This document shows positions 25,001 through 33,433 of a stretch of 64,000 nt of DNA, in pieces. This DNA is from Bacteroidota bacterium (GTDB lineage: Bacteria > Bacteroidota > Bacteroidia > AKYH767-A > 2013-40CM-41-45), in the NCBI GenBank assembly GCA_003389385.1, contig QQVM01000005.1, positions 1-64,000 on the forward strand, written 5' to 3'. The stretch's first letter is position 1, and each line of letters starts with the position of its first letter. Below the pieces are notes generated by a model that was not told the DNA's origin, did not search any database, and saw only the letters and a program-made list of their open reading frames with translations. The position numbers were made by a program, and so were the translations under genes.

Positions 25001-25016
25001 TAAATTTGTAATTTTG
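25001..25016 (+). promoter_or_regulatory. Overlapping -7 boxes TAAATTTG and TAATTTTG
   Basis: Two back-to-back TAnnTTTG matches (25001-25008 and 25009-25016) lie directly before the ATG at 25019. With either, the transcript would start at or very near the start codon. Confidence 0.4.
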
Positions 25017-25018
25017 CA

Positions 25019-26065
25019 ATGATGATTTCAAATCGGGAAAGTGGGTGCAACTGCAGGTATTTCTGGAGTCTTTTGCCTGGAATAGTTACCGCTGCAAGCA
25101 TGTATGCAGGCGAATGGTGGGTAGTTTCTAACGTTATTCTCACATTGTTTATTCTGCCTGTAATTGAATTTTTTCTTCCGGAAGATAAAAGCAATTCTTC
25201 CAATGAAAATTCCTTTATCCCAGATTTCATTCTTGTCATGCATTTTTTAATCCAGCCTGTCATTCTGTTATTACTTTTTTGGAACATTTATTCCGGATCA
25301 ATACATGGCATTCAGCTGTTTTTTGCAGGACTCTCTGTCGGAATTCATTCCGGCTCTTCTTCCATCATAGTTGCTCACGAAATGATTCACAGGAAAAGCA
25401 GCATCTGGCAGACAATGGGAAAAATTTTATTGTTCAGCGCAGGTAACATCTATTTCTTTGTGGATCACCTGAGGGTGCATCACAAATGGGTCGGTACTGA
25501 TAAGGATCCTGCTACGGCGCGTAAAGGCGAATCGGTGCATTCCTTCTTTTTCAGATCGGCGGGCGGACAAATCAGGAGTTCCTGGAAACTGGAATGTGAG
25601 CGGCTGAGATCACTGGGAAAAAGTCCATATGGTTTTGGCAACTATGTACTTTCTTCTTCTGTTCTTCTTTTGTTACTGATGGCAGTAATTTATCATTATA
25701 CTGGTATTGCCGGTCTGTTTGTTTTTGCATACCAGGCATTGATGGCGAATTTTCTTCTTGAGTTTGTGAATTACATTGAACATTACGGCCTGACCAGAGA
25801 TGAGAACGTGAGAGTCGATCCTACACACAGTTGGCAGTCTGATAAGGTGCTGAGCCGTTTTTTCCTGGTTGAGCTCAGCCGTCACAGCGATCATCATTAT
25901 TATTCTTCGAAGCCCTATCACGTATTAAAGTCATATGATGAGAGCCCGGTCTTGCCAGGTGGATACGCACAGATTTTCTTTTTTGCATTGATTCCTGCTT
26001 TGTGGTACCGAAAAGTAGATCCGATTCTGGAAGATTATCTTAAAAAAGTAAAGAAGCAGGTCTGA
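25019..26065 (+). CDS. AlkB-like di-iron membrane monooxygenase/desaturase
   Basis: A 348-aa integral membrane protein. Histidine motifs match the alkane hydroxylase branch: HEMIHRK (about residue 120), HLRVHHK, NYIEHYGL and SRHSDHHYYS. These bind a di-iron centre. Five to six hydrophobic helices alternate with them. Family members hydroxylate terminal carbons of alkanes or related hydrophobic chains; short AlkB relatives in Bacteroidota have untested substrates, so alkane use is an inference. No rubredoxin or rubredoxin reductase gene is adjacent. The start sits right after the -7 boxes, and the next in-frame Met is about 28 codons later. Confidence 0.85.
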   Translation: MMISNRESGCNCRYFWSLLPGIVTAASMYAGEWWVVSNVILTLFILPVIEFFLPEDKSNSSNENSFIPDFILVMHFLIQPVILLLLFWNIYSGSIHGIQLFFAGLSVGIHSGSSSIIVAHEMIHRKSSIWQTMGKILLFSAGNIYFFVDHLRVHHKWVGTDKDPATARKGESVHSFFFRSAGGQIRSSWKLECERLRSLGKSPYGFGNYVLSSSVLLLLLMAVIYHYTGIAGLFVFAYQALMANFLLEFVNYIEHYGLTRDENVRVDPTHSWQSDKVLSRFFLVELSRHSDHHYYSSKPYHVLKSYDESPVLPGGYAQIFFFALIPALWYRKVDPILEDYLKKVKKQV

Positions 26066-26148
26066 GATTAACCAAATGAATGAAAAATTGTTGATATTAG
26101 GATTGCGTAACAGGCATTTTAACCACTCATGAAATTAATTTCAGCTGC

Positions 26149-27822
26149 ATGAATTTATTCGCCCGGCATTTTATTTTACATCTTCTAATTATTTTTTCCA
26201 CAGGCAATGCTTTTGCGCAAAGCACATTGCATAAGTATTTCATTTCATTCACAGATAAAAACGGTAGCACATTTTCTGTTTCCAATCCCTCAGAATTTCT
26301 CAGCCAGAGAGCCATACAGCGAAGAGCCAATCAGGGCATTCAGATAAGTTCAGAGGATCTTCCGGTCAATTCCAACTATGCAGATGCTCTGACTTCCGCA
26401 GGAGCCAGGTTGCTGGGAACAAGCAAATGGTTCAACGGCGCGGCAGTTGAATGCGATTCTTCGACTTTGATTTCAATACAAAGTCTTCCATTTGTGAGCG
26501 GATCAAGAATTGTGAGAGGGCCTGTAAAAAAGGAGAGGGAGCAAGCAAAGTTCAGGAGCGATTTGAATAGTGTATTGAATGAGCCCAGTATTTTACGGGT
26601 GCAGGGTTTCGACTACGGACAATCTTTCAACCAGATTCATCTTATGAACGGAGAGTATCTGCACAATCAGGGATTCACAGGCAACGGAATGCTCATTGCA
26701 CTTTTAGATGCCGGATATTTTAATGTTGATCAATTGAATGCCTTTGATACGCTGCGTATGCTTGGAAATATTGTAGCTACCTGGGATTTTGTAGAAGGCA
26801 ACGATTCAGTATATGAGGATGATGCACACGGTACGCAGGTACTTTCCTGCATCGCGGGCAATGTACCCGGACAACTTGTCGGAACCGCTCCTCATGCAAG
26901 TTTTCTCTTATTGCGTTCAGAGGATGCTCCGACGGAATACATTGTGGAAGAATATTACTGGGCTTTTGCAGCCGAATATGCTGACAGTGCAGGAGCAGAT
27001 ATAATTTCTTCTTCACTCGGATACACGACTTTTGATGATTCAACCATGAATCACACTTACCTGGATATGGATGGTAATACCGCTCCTTCTACAATTGCAG
27101 CCGACAAAGCCGCATCCAAAGGAATTTTAGTAATCAGCAGTGCGGGAAACAGCGGAAACAATCCCTGGCGCTATATTGGCGCTCCTGCTGACGGAGACAG
27201 CGTGCTCGCCATTGGGGCAGTGAATCAGTTTGGAGTAAAAGCAGGATTCAGCAGTTGGGGACCTTCTTCAGATGGTGATGTTAAACCCAATGTAGCAGCC
27301 AAAGGTGAACAAACTACCATTGCATGGCCAAATGGTTTTGTCGGAACTGGTAACGGTACATCTTTCGCTTGTCCGGTGCTGGCTGGTGCTGCCGCATGTC
27401 TCTGGCAGGCGCATCCGGGAAAAACGAATATGGAAATTTTCAGAGCGATAGAGCAGAGCGCCAATTATTATCAGAATCCCGGTGATTCACTGGGATACGG
27501 AATTCCTAATTTCATCACTGCTGATATTCTCCTCGGTGGCGGAACTCTTAATCTTCCCGGTGAAGATCTATTACACAGTGTCTACCCGAATCCATTCAGT
27601 TCCAGAATTGAAATCAGGTTTTATTCTTTCAGCCATCAGAATCTGATTGTCGAACTGATTGATGCTTTGGGAAGAAATATAATGAGAGAAAGTGTAAAAG
27701 CTGAAGCGGGTATTGTAAATCAAATCAGCATCAATCCGCCTGCTGATTTAAACAAAGGAATTTACTTTATCAGGATTGAATCAAAAGGGAAGCTTTATAC
27801 AAGACGCATCATGAAGATTTAA
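26149..27822 (+). CDS. T9SS-secreted S8 (subtilisin-like) serine protease
   Basis: A 557-aa secreted protease. Signal peptide ends near NAFAQ; a propeptide-like region follows; the catalytic domain has Asp at about 187 (LIALLDAGYF), His at about 227 (DDAHGTQV) and Ser at about 405 (GTSFACPVLAG), giving a complete triad. The C-terminal 80 residues (VYPNPFSSRIEIRFYS to RRIMKI) are a T9SS type A sorting domain. It probably degrades proteins outside the cell. It is monocistronic and convergent with the pterin dehydratase gene, 14 nt away. Confidence 0.9.
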   Translation: MNLFARHFILHLLIIFSTGNAFAQSTLHKYFISFTDKNGSTFSVSNPSEFLSQRAIQRRANQGIQISSEDLPVNSNYADALTSAGARLLGTSKWFNGAAVECDSSTLISIQSLPFVSGSRIVRGPVKKEREQAKFRSDLNSVLNEPSILRVQGFDYGQSFNQIHLMNGEYLHNQGFTGNGMLIALLDAGYFNVDQLNAFDTLRMLGNIVATWDFVEGNDSVYEDDAHGTQVLSCIAGNVPGQLVGTAPHASFLLLRSEDAPTEYIVEEYYWAFAAEYADSAGADIISSSLGYTTFDDSTMNHTYLDMDGNTAPSTIAADKAASKGILVISSAGNSGNNPWRYIGAPADGDSVLAIGAVNQFGVKAGFSSWGPSSDGDVKPNVAAKGEQTTIAWPNGFVGTGNGTSFACPVLAGAAACLWQAHPGKTNMEIFRAIEQSANYYQNPGDSLGYGIPNFITADILLGGGTLNLPGEDLLHSVYPNPFSSRIEIRFYSFSHQNLIVELIDALGRNIMRESVKAEAGIVNQISINPPADLNKGIYFIRIESKGKLYTRRIMKI

Positions 27823-27836
27823 TCCTTCGAATGAAA

Positions 27837-28085
27837 TCAGTGAGCGGACATCTCGCTGTATATCTTATCAATCGCGTCGGCCAGTTTCTTGTCTTTTTCC
27901 GTCACAATGTCACCGGCATCGTGTGTGCTTAGTGTAATCCACACTTTATTCCAGATGTTTTTCCATTCAGGATGATGATTCATCCTTTCGGCAGTGAAAG
28001 CCACCCTGGTCATGAATGCGAATGCATGGGCAAAATCCTTGAATTCAAATGTTCTTTCGAGCTTATTGTTGCTTTCTGTCCACAT
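27837..28085 (-). CDS. phhB: 4a-hydroxytetrahydrobiopterin dehydratase
   Basis: An 82-aa protein, short for this family (usually about 95-110), because the N-terminal helix region is reduced. The core motif [22 protein letters not shown]-type sequence with the two catalytic His is intact, as is the closing ITEKDxxLA-like helix ([15 protein letters not shown]). It dehydrates 4a-hydroxy-tetrahydropterin during recycling of the aromatic amino acid hydroxylase cofactor. No hydroxylase gene lies nearby. Confidence 0.85.
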   Translation of the reverse strand: MWTESNNKLERTFEFKDFAHAFAFMTRVAFTAERMNHHPEWKNIWNKVWITLSTHDAGDIVTEKDKKLADAIDKIYSEMSAH

Positions 28086-28241
28086 GAGAATTTATTTTCT
28101 GGTTCAATTTAATATTTAGTATAGAGTATTTAATTTTTAATCTACAATGTATTTTAACTCTCGCACTCGCAATTGATTTATTTTGATTTGGTGAACTATA
28201 TTCAAAGAATAGACGTCGAATCGAGCGGCGCGTGGGCCTGA

Positions 28242-28333
28242 CCAATTGCGCGGGAAGCGTCCGCTTGTGCGGCTGGCAGAATCAATTGGTCTTGATTTTT
28301 TTGCATACTTTTTTTATCAAGAAAAAAAGTATG
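28242..28333 (-). repeat. Dispersed structured repeat, copy 2 (two-hairpin element)
   Basis: On the minus strand it reads: perfect 12-bp hairpin CATACTTTTTTT / AAAAAAAGTATG around the loop CTTGAT (28304-28333), then TCAAGACCAATTG...CGGACGCTTCCCGC...CAATTGGTC, in which GACCAATTG pairs with CAATTGGTC. Copy 1 at 14976-15076 has the same loop and core, but the stem bases differ in pairs. The small minus-strand ORFs here are treated as translations of the repeat. The rest of the 365-nt gap is A+T-rich with nothing else recognised. Confidence 0.75.
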
Positions 28334-28450
28334 AATAAAAATGTTAATAGCAGTAATGTCTGTAATTAACAATTCTCGAATTAGAGATTTAATCATCTAA
28401 TCTTGTTCAAAATAAAATTAAGACAATTTCAGGCAGAATTGCAAATTAAA

Positions 28451-29395
28451 TCAATGGATTCCTTGCGAAGCAAGATATCGCTCTGCATCCAATGCCGCCA
28501 TGCAACCCGTTCCTGCAGCAGTTACTGCTTGTCTGTATATTTTATCCGCAACATCTCCTGCAGCAAATACGCCTTCCACATTTGTTTTCGATGTGCCCGG
28601 TTTTACTTTGATGTAACCTGTATCATCCATGTCGAGCCAGCCTTTGAAAATGTCAGAATTCGGCTTGTGTCCTATGGCCACAAAAAATCCTGTCACTTTC
28701 AGTTCTTTCTCTTCTCCCGTCTGGTTATTTTTTACTCTGACGCCCTCTACAGTTTTGCTTCCAAGAATTTCCTGAGTGTCGGTATTCCAGAGTATTTCAA
28801 TATTGGGTGTGTTCTCAACTCTGTGCTGCATGGCTTTGCTGGCGCGCATCTCGTCCCTTCGTACAATCATGTACACTTTCTTGCAGAGCTTGGCGAGGTA
28901 AGTTGCTTCTTCTGCAGCAGTATCACCGGCACCTACAATGGCTACATCTTGTCCACGGAAGAAAAATCCATCGCACACCGCGCAAGCGGAAACTCCATAT
29001 CCGTTCAGCCTTTGCTCCGATTCAAGTCCCAGCCATTTGGCTGAAGCGCCTGTAGCGATGATTACTGTGTCAGCTGTGACAGTTTTGTTTTCGTCTATAA
29101 CCACTCTGTATGGTTTTTTAGAAAAGTCAACTTCGCTTGCATAGCCGAAGCGCACATCAGTGCCAAATCTCTCAGCCTGTGCTTTGAAATCTTCCATCAT
29201 CTCCGGGCCCTGAGTTCCTTTAGGATAGCCGGGATAATTCTCCACTTCAGTGGTGATTGTAAGCTGTCCTCCTGGCTGCAGTCCCTGATACATCACAGGC
29301 TTCATATCAGCTCTTGCTGCATAGATTGCCGCTGTATAACCCGCCGGACCTGAGCCTATGATCAGGCATTTCATGTGTTCCTTTTGTTCAGTCAT
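28451..29395 (-). CDS. trxB: Thioredoxin-disulfide reductase
   Basis: A 314-aa flavoprotein that reduces thioredoxin with NADPH. It shows the FAD-binding GSGPAGYTAAIYAARA, the redox-active CAVCDG (about residue 136), the NADPH-binding GAGDTAAEEA and the C-terminal FAAGDVADKIYRQAVTAAGTG. Length is typical. The start is ATG at 29395; Met8, just before the Rossmann strand, is a possible alternative. It is monocistronic, with the structured repeat downstream. Confidence 0.95.
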   Translation of the reverse strand: MTEQKEHMKCLIIGSGPAGYTAAIYAARADMKPVMYQGLQPGGQLTITTEVENYPGYPKGTQGPEMMEDFKAQAERFGTDVRFGYASEVDFSKKPYRVVIDENKTVTADTVIIATGASAKWLGLESEQRLNGYGVSACAVCDGFFFRGQDVAIVGAGDTAAEEATYLAKLCKKVYMIVRRDEMRASKAMQHRVENTPNIEILWNTDTQEILGSKTVEGVRVKNNQTGEEKELKVTGFFVAIGHKPNSDIFKGWLDMDDTGYIKVKPGTSKTNVEGVFAAGDVADKIYRQAVTAAGTGCMAALDAERYLASQGIH

Positions 29396-29504
29396 ATTGA
29401 TCTTGTCCTGCTTCAGACAGCTGCAAATTTAACATTTGTCTCAGTTTTTGAAACTTGCTTTGTTCTGACAGGTGTAATTAGTTATATAATTAAATTTCAG
29501 ATGC

Positions 29505-30398
29505 TTATCTGGCAATTATTGTATCGAAAGTGCATGCGTATCCTCCCCAAATTCCCAAGCCACCTTCTATATTGCTGCTCACAGGAGCCACCGATGCAAA
29601 GGGATTACCATTGCTTCCTACCTGGGTTTCCACAGTTCTCCAAAAGTCAAAGTGCGATCTGTCTATAGTGCAGAACCTGACAACAATAGTATCTCCTATT
29701 TTAAAGAAAAACTTTTCGTCATTGAAATCGTCAGCCTTATTGGAATTGGGAACCTGCCCGCGTTGATATGCGAAATCGAAACTCTTTCCGTTGATAAACT
29801 TATCTTCAAATACTGATCCGTTCGGAGCGATAAATATGCTGTCTTTGATCTTGCCTTCTTCCAGTCCGAATGTATATCGGTTGATACGCTGTGCGAACCA
29901 TCTGTAATAATTCCCGAGGGTGTCGGGATCAGTCAGGTGTGCCCAGGCGAAACCGAGTGAATCTCTGTTGCCGTTTACTTTCCACCAGACACTGTCGAGC
30001 GCTACCGGCTGCGGTAAGAATGTGGAAGAACTGAGTACCTTGCCTTCAGCTTCCACACGGAGTGTATAAGTTTTACCGGACTCGCCGGTGATTAGATCAG
30101 AGATGTAAAGTCCGATACCGGGAAACTGTTCAAGTGTGTCGGTGATGATCCCGTCACTCACGGTAACAAGGGCTCCTGTGATGGTCTGGTTGACGACAGA
30201 ATTTATATTGACAGTTCCGAAGAAGGGAAGCGTGCGGGACAAAATCACATAAGGTTTTTCTCCGGCAATTACGTATCCTTCCACCACAATTTTTGGTTCT
30301 GATTCAGGGATTTCGACTGTGACATTCTTTTCACAGGCTGAAAATCCGATGATGATCAGAATGAATGCCATTACTCTGTATAATTTTCTTTCCATCAT
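29505..30398 (-). CDS. DUF4249 lipoprotein
   Basis: A 297-aa protein with a lipoprotein signal (IIGFSACEKN) and a DUF4249 body: KIVVEGYVIAGEKPYVILSRTLP, then repeated beta strands. DUF4249 proteins regularly sit next to TonB receptors in Bacteroidota and are probably surface or periplasmic partners of them; the ligand is unknown. Its start codon overlaps the receptor stop (TGATG), so the two are translationally coupled. Confidence 0.85.
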   Translation of the reverse strand: MMERKLYRVMAFILIIIGFSACEKNVTVEIPESEPKIVVEGYVIAGEKPYVILSRTLPFFGTVNINSVVNQTITGALVTVSDGIITDTLEQFPGIGLYISDLITGESGKTYTLRVEAEGKVLSSSTFLPQPVALDSVWWKVNGNRDSLGFAWAHLTDPDTLGNYYRWFAQRINRYTFGLEEGKIKDSIFIAPNGSVFEDKFINGKSFDFAYQRGQVPNSNKADDFNDEKFFFKIGDTIVVRFCTIDRSHFDFWRTVETQVGSNGNPFASVAPVSSNIEGGLGIWGGYACTFDTIIAR

Positions 30399-32773
30399 CA
30401 GAATTTGAAATTATAGGTGATGCTTGGCAGAATAGGGAAGAGGGTAATCTGTTTCGCCTGAATGCTGATGTTATCTTCGTTTAGGTCCGTATCAAAATAT
30501 ATTATGAATGGATTGTACCGATTATAGACATTGAATACGCTGAAGTTCCAGCTGCTTTCAAATTTCTTCGTGGGCTTATTCCTGAGAGTAAAGCTCAGGT
30601 CGAGGCGGTGGTAAGGTACGAGCCTGTAATTGTTGCGCTGGTCGCCGTAATCCTGCAGCACATTTCCATCTGAAAGGAGATACAATCTTTCAGGAAAAGT
30701 GTTCAGGTTTCCTGTAGCGTAAACCCAGGTTGCGCCCAGGCTCACTCTCTTGCTCACATCATAGCTCAGTACCAGAGATACATCATGTCTTCTGTCGTAC
30801 TTCGGAGCAAACACATTTGCGCGATTCAAATCAGGAAACTTTCTGTATGTCCAGGCCAGTGTGTAGCCGATCCATCCGCTGAAATTTCCCTTCACTTTTT
30901 TCAGAAAGAGCTCAGCACCATAACTCCATCCCTGACCAAACACGAAATCATTGTCGACATTGTCATTGATTGAATTTTCAGGCAGAAATCCTTCGGAATA
31001 TTCCACCTGATTTTTCATGTCTTTGTAATACACTTCGATGCTTGTTTCGTAAGTGTTGTTATTAAAATTCCTGAAATATCCTGCGGCATATTGAGTGCTG
31101 AACTGAGGTCTTACAAGATCAGTGCTGGGTACCCAGGTGTCTGTCGGAAGTGAAATGGAGGACAGCGATGCCAGATGTATGTACTGATAGTTCTGAGTAT
31201 AAGAAGCCTTCACCGAAGATTTTTGATCAAGGGTATATCGTATTGAAAGACGTGGTTCTACATTAGAATATGTCTTCACGTTTTCCAGAGTGTTGTAATG
31301 TATCGTGTCAGTCACGACTTTTCTGATCGGATCTCTTACAAACCTGTCGAAGGGACCGACTTGTTGGAATAAGGTTCCTCTCAAGCCTGCATTGATTCGA
31401 AGTTTGTCAGTGATGTCGTATTCATCATTGATATATATAGCCAGGTCATGCGCGTATTGCCTTAAGGTTTTGCCAAGATCAAAAACCACATCGCCTGATC
31501 TCGCGGAGACATTGGAAGGCACGAACACATGGTAGATGTATTGCCCGCCAAACTTGATATTATGTCCGGGATGAGGAAACCAGTTGAAGTCGGATTTGAT
31601 ATTGTAATCGGTTATACCTGAGAACAATTTAAAATTGAATCCTTCCTGACCTCCCTCAAACTGAAAATCGTAATTGGTATAGATCAGGCTGGTGTTCATA
31701 AATATCCTGTCATTGAATACGTGATTCCAACGGAGCGTGGTTGTGGCGTTTCCCCAGGGGATTTCAAGTTCGAAATCCGAATCCGGACTTTTAAAATTGA
31801 ATATGTCACGTCCGAAATATCCGCTCAGAAATATTCTGTTATTCTGATTCAGCCTGTAATTTGCTTTCGCATTCAGATCGTAGAAGAAATACTTGTTGCC
31901 TTCAATATCGCTTCCTTCCTGAACGAAGGGTTTTCTGAGGAACAAATCCACAAATGTCCGTCTCCCTGAAACAATGAAAGAGCCTGTATCTCTTTTAATT
32001 GGACCTTCCACCGTAAGTCTTGAGGAAATAAAACCCAGTCCGCCCTGCACTCCGAATTTCTGATTGTTTCCCTCTTTCATCTGAATGTCCAATACAGATG
32101 ACAGCCGTCCACCATAATTCGCCGGCATTCCGCCCTTGGTAAGTGTGACGTTCTGCACGGCATCCGCATTAAACACAGAAAAGAAACCGAAGAGGTGATT
32201 TGCATTATACACATTGGCTTCATCCAGCAGAATCAGGTTTTGGTCAGGTCCGCCACCGCGCACATAATAACCGGTATTTCCTTCACCTGCTGAGAGCACT
32301 CCGGGTAGCAGCTGAATGGTTTTCAGGATATCCACCTCGCCAAGGAAAGCCGGAAGACTTTTAATCTTTTCTATTTCAAGCTTGTCGCGGCTCATTTCGG
32401 CACTTTCCACATTCTTCTCTTCTTTCCTGCCGACTATCTCAACTTCCTTCGTAATGAATGCAGCTTTTCTCAGCTTAATATCCATTCGGATATCTTTTAC
32501 CAGATCAATGCTGTGTTCCTGGGTTTCGAAGCCCAGATAGGAAATCACGAGGGTGTATTTTCCTTCAGGAATTGTGATGGAGTAAAAACCATACACATTG
32601 CTGCTGGTGCCCTTAAGGTTCTCCTTGATATAAACATTGGCGCCTAAAAGTGATTCGCCTGTGCCTTCCTCTTTAACAAATCCGGAAATGGTGAAAGGTT
32701 TGGCTGCACTAACCGCTACACAGTCGGTAAAGGCATTTAAAAGAAATGGGAGGAGAATGAAAAAAGCCCGCAT
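30398..32773 (-). CDS. TonB-dependent receptor (DUF4249 partner)
   Basis: A 791-aa outer-membrane receptor. N-terminal signal, a carboxypeptidase-like regulatory domain (FTISGFVKEEGTGESLLGANVYIKE, about 28-110), a plug (LPGVLSAGEGNTGYYVRGGGPDQN, LSSVLDIQMKEG) and a beta-barrel ending in LPSITYNFKF with a terminal Phe, as barrels usually do. It forms a two-gene operon with the DUF4249 lipoprotein. The ligand cannot be inferred. Confidence 0.9.
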   Translation of the reverse strand: MRAFFILLPFLLNAFTDCVAVSAAKPFTISGFVKEEGTGESLLGANVYIKENLKGTSSNVYGFYSITIPEGKYTLVISYLGFETQEHSIDLVKDIRMDIKLRKAAFITKEVEIVGRKEEKNVESAEMSRDKLEIEKIKSLPAFLGEVDILKTIQLLPGVLSAGEGNTGYYVRGGGPDQNLILLDEANVYNANHLFGFFSVFNADAVQNVTLTKGGMPANYGGRLSSVLDIQMKEGNNQKFGVQGGLGFISSRLTVEGPIKRDTGSFIVSGRRTFVDLFLRKPFVQEGSDIEGNKYFFYDLNAKANYRLNQNNRIFLSGYFGRDIFNFKSPDSDFELEIPWGNATTTLRWNHVFNDRIFMNTSLIYTNYDFQFEGGQEGFNFKLFSGITDYNIKSDFNWFPHPGHNIKFGGQYIYHVFVPSNVSARSGDVVFDLGKTLRQYAHDLAIYINDEYDITDKLRINAGLRGTLFQQVGPFDRFVRDPIRKVVTDTIHYNTLENVKTYSNVEPRLSIRYTLDQKSSVKASYTQNYQYIHLASLSSISLPTDTWVPSTDLVRPQFSTQYAAGYFRNFNNNTYETSIEVYYKDMKNQVEYSEGFLPENSINDNVDNDFVFGQGWSYGAELFLKKVKGNFSGWIGYTLAWTYRKFPDLNRANVFAPKYDRRHDVSLVLSYDVSKRVSLGATWVYATGNLNTFPERLYLLSDGNVLQDYGDQRNNYRLVPYHRLDLSFTLRNKPTKKFESSWNFSVFNVYNRYNPFIIYFDTDLNEDNISIQAKQITLFPILPSITYNFKF

Positions 32774-32905
32774 AAACAGTTTTGAAACAATACTCTGGCC
32801 AGATGGTTTCAGGCATGCAAAATTATCATTTTATTCAGCTGCTTAAAAATGGAAGCTATAAATTGATCACTTGCAAATGCAAGAGGCTGAATCAGATAAA
32901 ATACT

Positions 32906-32913
32906 TAACTTTG
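32906..32913 (+). promoter_or_regulatory. -7 box TAACTTTG for rnpB
   Basis: TAACTTTG fits TAnnTTTG and lies 22 nt before the first RNase P helix, predicting a start near 32920. Confidence 0.5.
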
Positions 32914-32920
32914 CGTTAAC

Positions 32921-33336
32921 AAACTGTTCTTTCATATCAGTGACTGATCTATCGCCTCATTAAATGGGGAGGAAAGTCCGGGCAGCACATAGCATCCTGC
33001 TTCCTAACGGGAAGGCATGCAGCCGATTGGCAGCATGACAGCAAGTGCCACAGAGAATTACCGCCACGGGTGCAAATCCGCGGCAAGGGTGAAAACGTGA
33101 GGTAAGAGCTCACGGGCTTGCATTGCGAGATGCAGGCAGGGTAAACCTCAGGAGCTGAAAGACCAAATAAGCCGCGCCCAGCGCAAGCAAAGAACGGCTC
33201 GTTCGAATTCCCGAAAGGTGAATGACGCGGCGGGTAGGTCGATAGAGGTGAAGCGTGAGTTTCATCCCAGATAAATGATAGATGTTCCGGTGCCTCACCG
33301 GATTACAGAACCCGGCTTACAAGTCATTGATGTACA
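32921..33336 (+). ncRNA. rnpB: RNase P RNA (class A)
   Basis: The catalytic RNA that trims the 5' ends of pre-tRNAs. Seen directly: the 5' conserved GGGGAGGAAAGTCCGGGC, the ACAGCAAGTGCCACAGAGA-like region (residues around 33040), the GGTAAACC segment near 33140, and the 3' CACCGGATTACAGAACCCGG. P1 closes between ATCAGTGACT (32936-32945) and AGTCATTGAT (33322-33331). The ends are estimated. The upstream part of the ORF listed at 33275 lies inside this RNA. Confidence 0.95.
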
Positions 33337-33369
33337 AACATCCTCCCCAAAAGGGAGGATGTTCTGTTT
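33337..33369 (+). terminator. rnpB terminator
   Basis: Perfect 11-bp stem AACATCCTCCC / GGGAGGATGTT around CAAAA, followed by a T-rich CTGTTTAT. It separates rnpB from the next gene. Confidence 0.88.
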
Positions 33370-33415
33370 ATATGAAGTCCTTCAATTCAGGGAATACAAT
33401 TGCGTTTACAATTTT

Positions 33416-33423
33416 TATATTTG
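33416..33423 (+). promoter_or_regulatory. -7 box TATATTTG
   Basis: TATATTTG fits TAnnTTTG and is 10 nt before the ATG at 33434. It supports that start over the upstream extension through rnpB. Confidence 0.45.
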
Positions 33424-33433
33424 TGCGCCTTTC

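Noticed and set aside
24931-25287. 118-aa minus-strand ORF
   Set aside because: Mostly antisense to the AlkB-like gene and without a recognisable domain.
28063-28396. Two small minus-strand ORFs (60 and 64 aa)
   Set aside because: They cover copy 2 of the structured repeat and A+T-rich spacer.
28403-29044. 213-aa ORF on the plus strand
   Set aside because: It is antisense to trxB, which is strongly conserved; composition is unlike a real protein.
33275-33433. N-terminal extension of the membrane VWA-like ORF
   Set aside because: This part is RNase P RNA and its terminator; the real start is at 33434 after a TATATTTG box.
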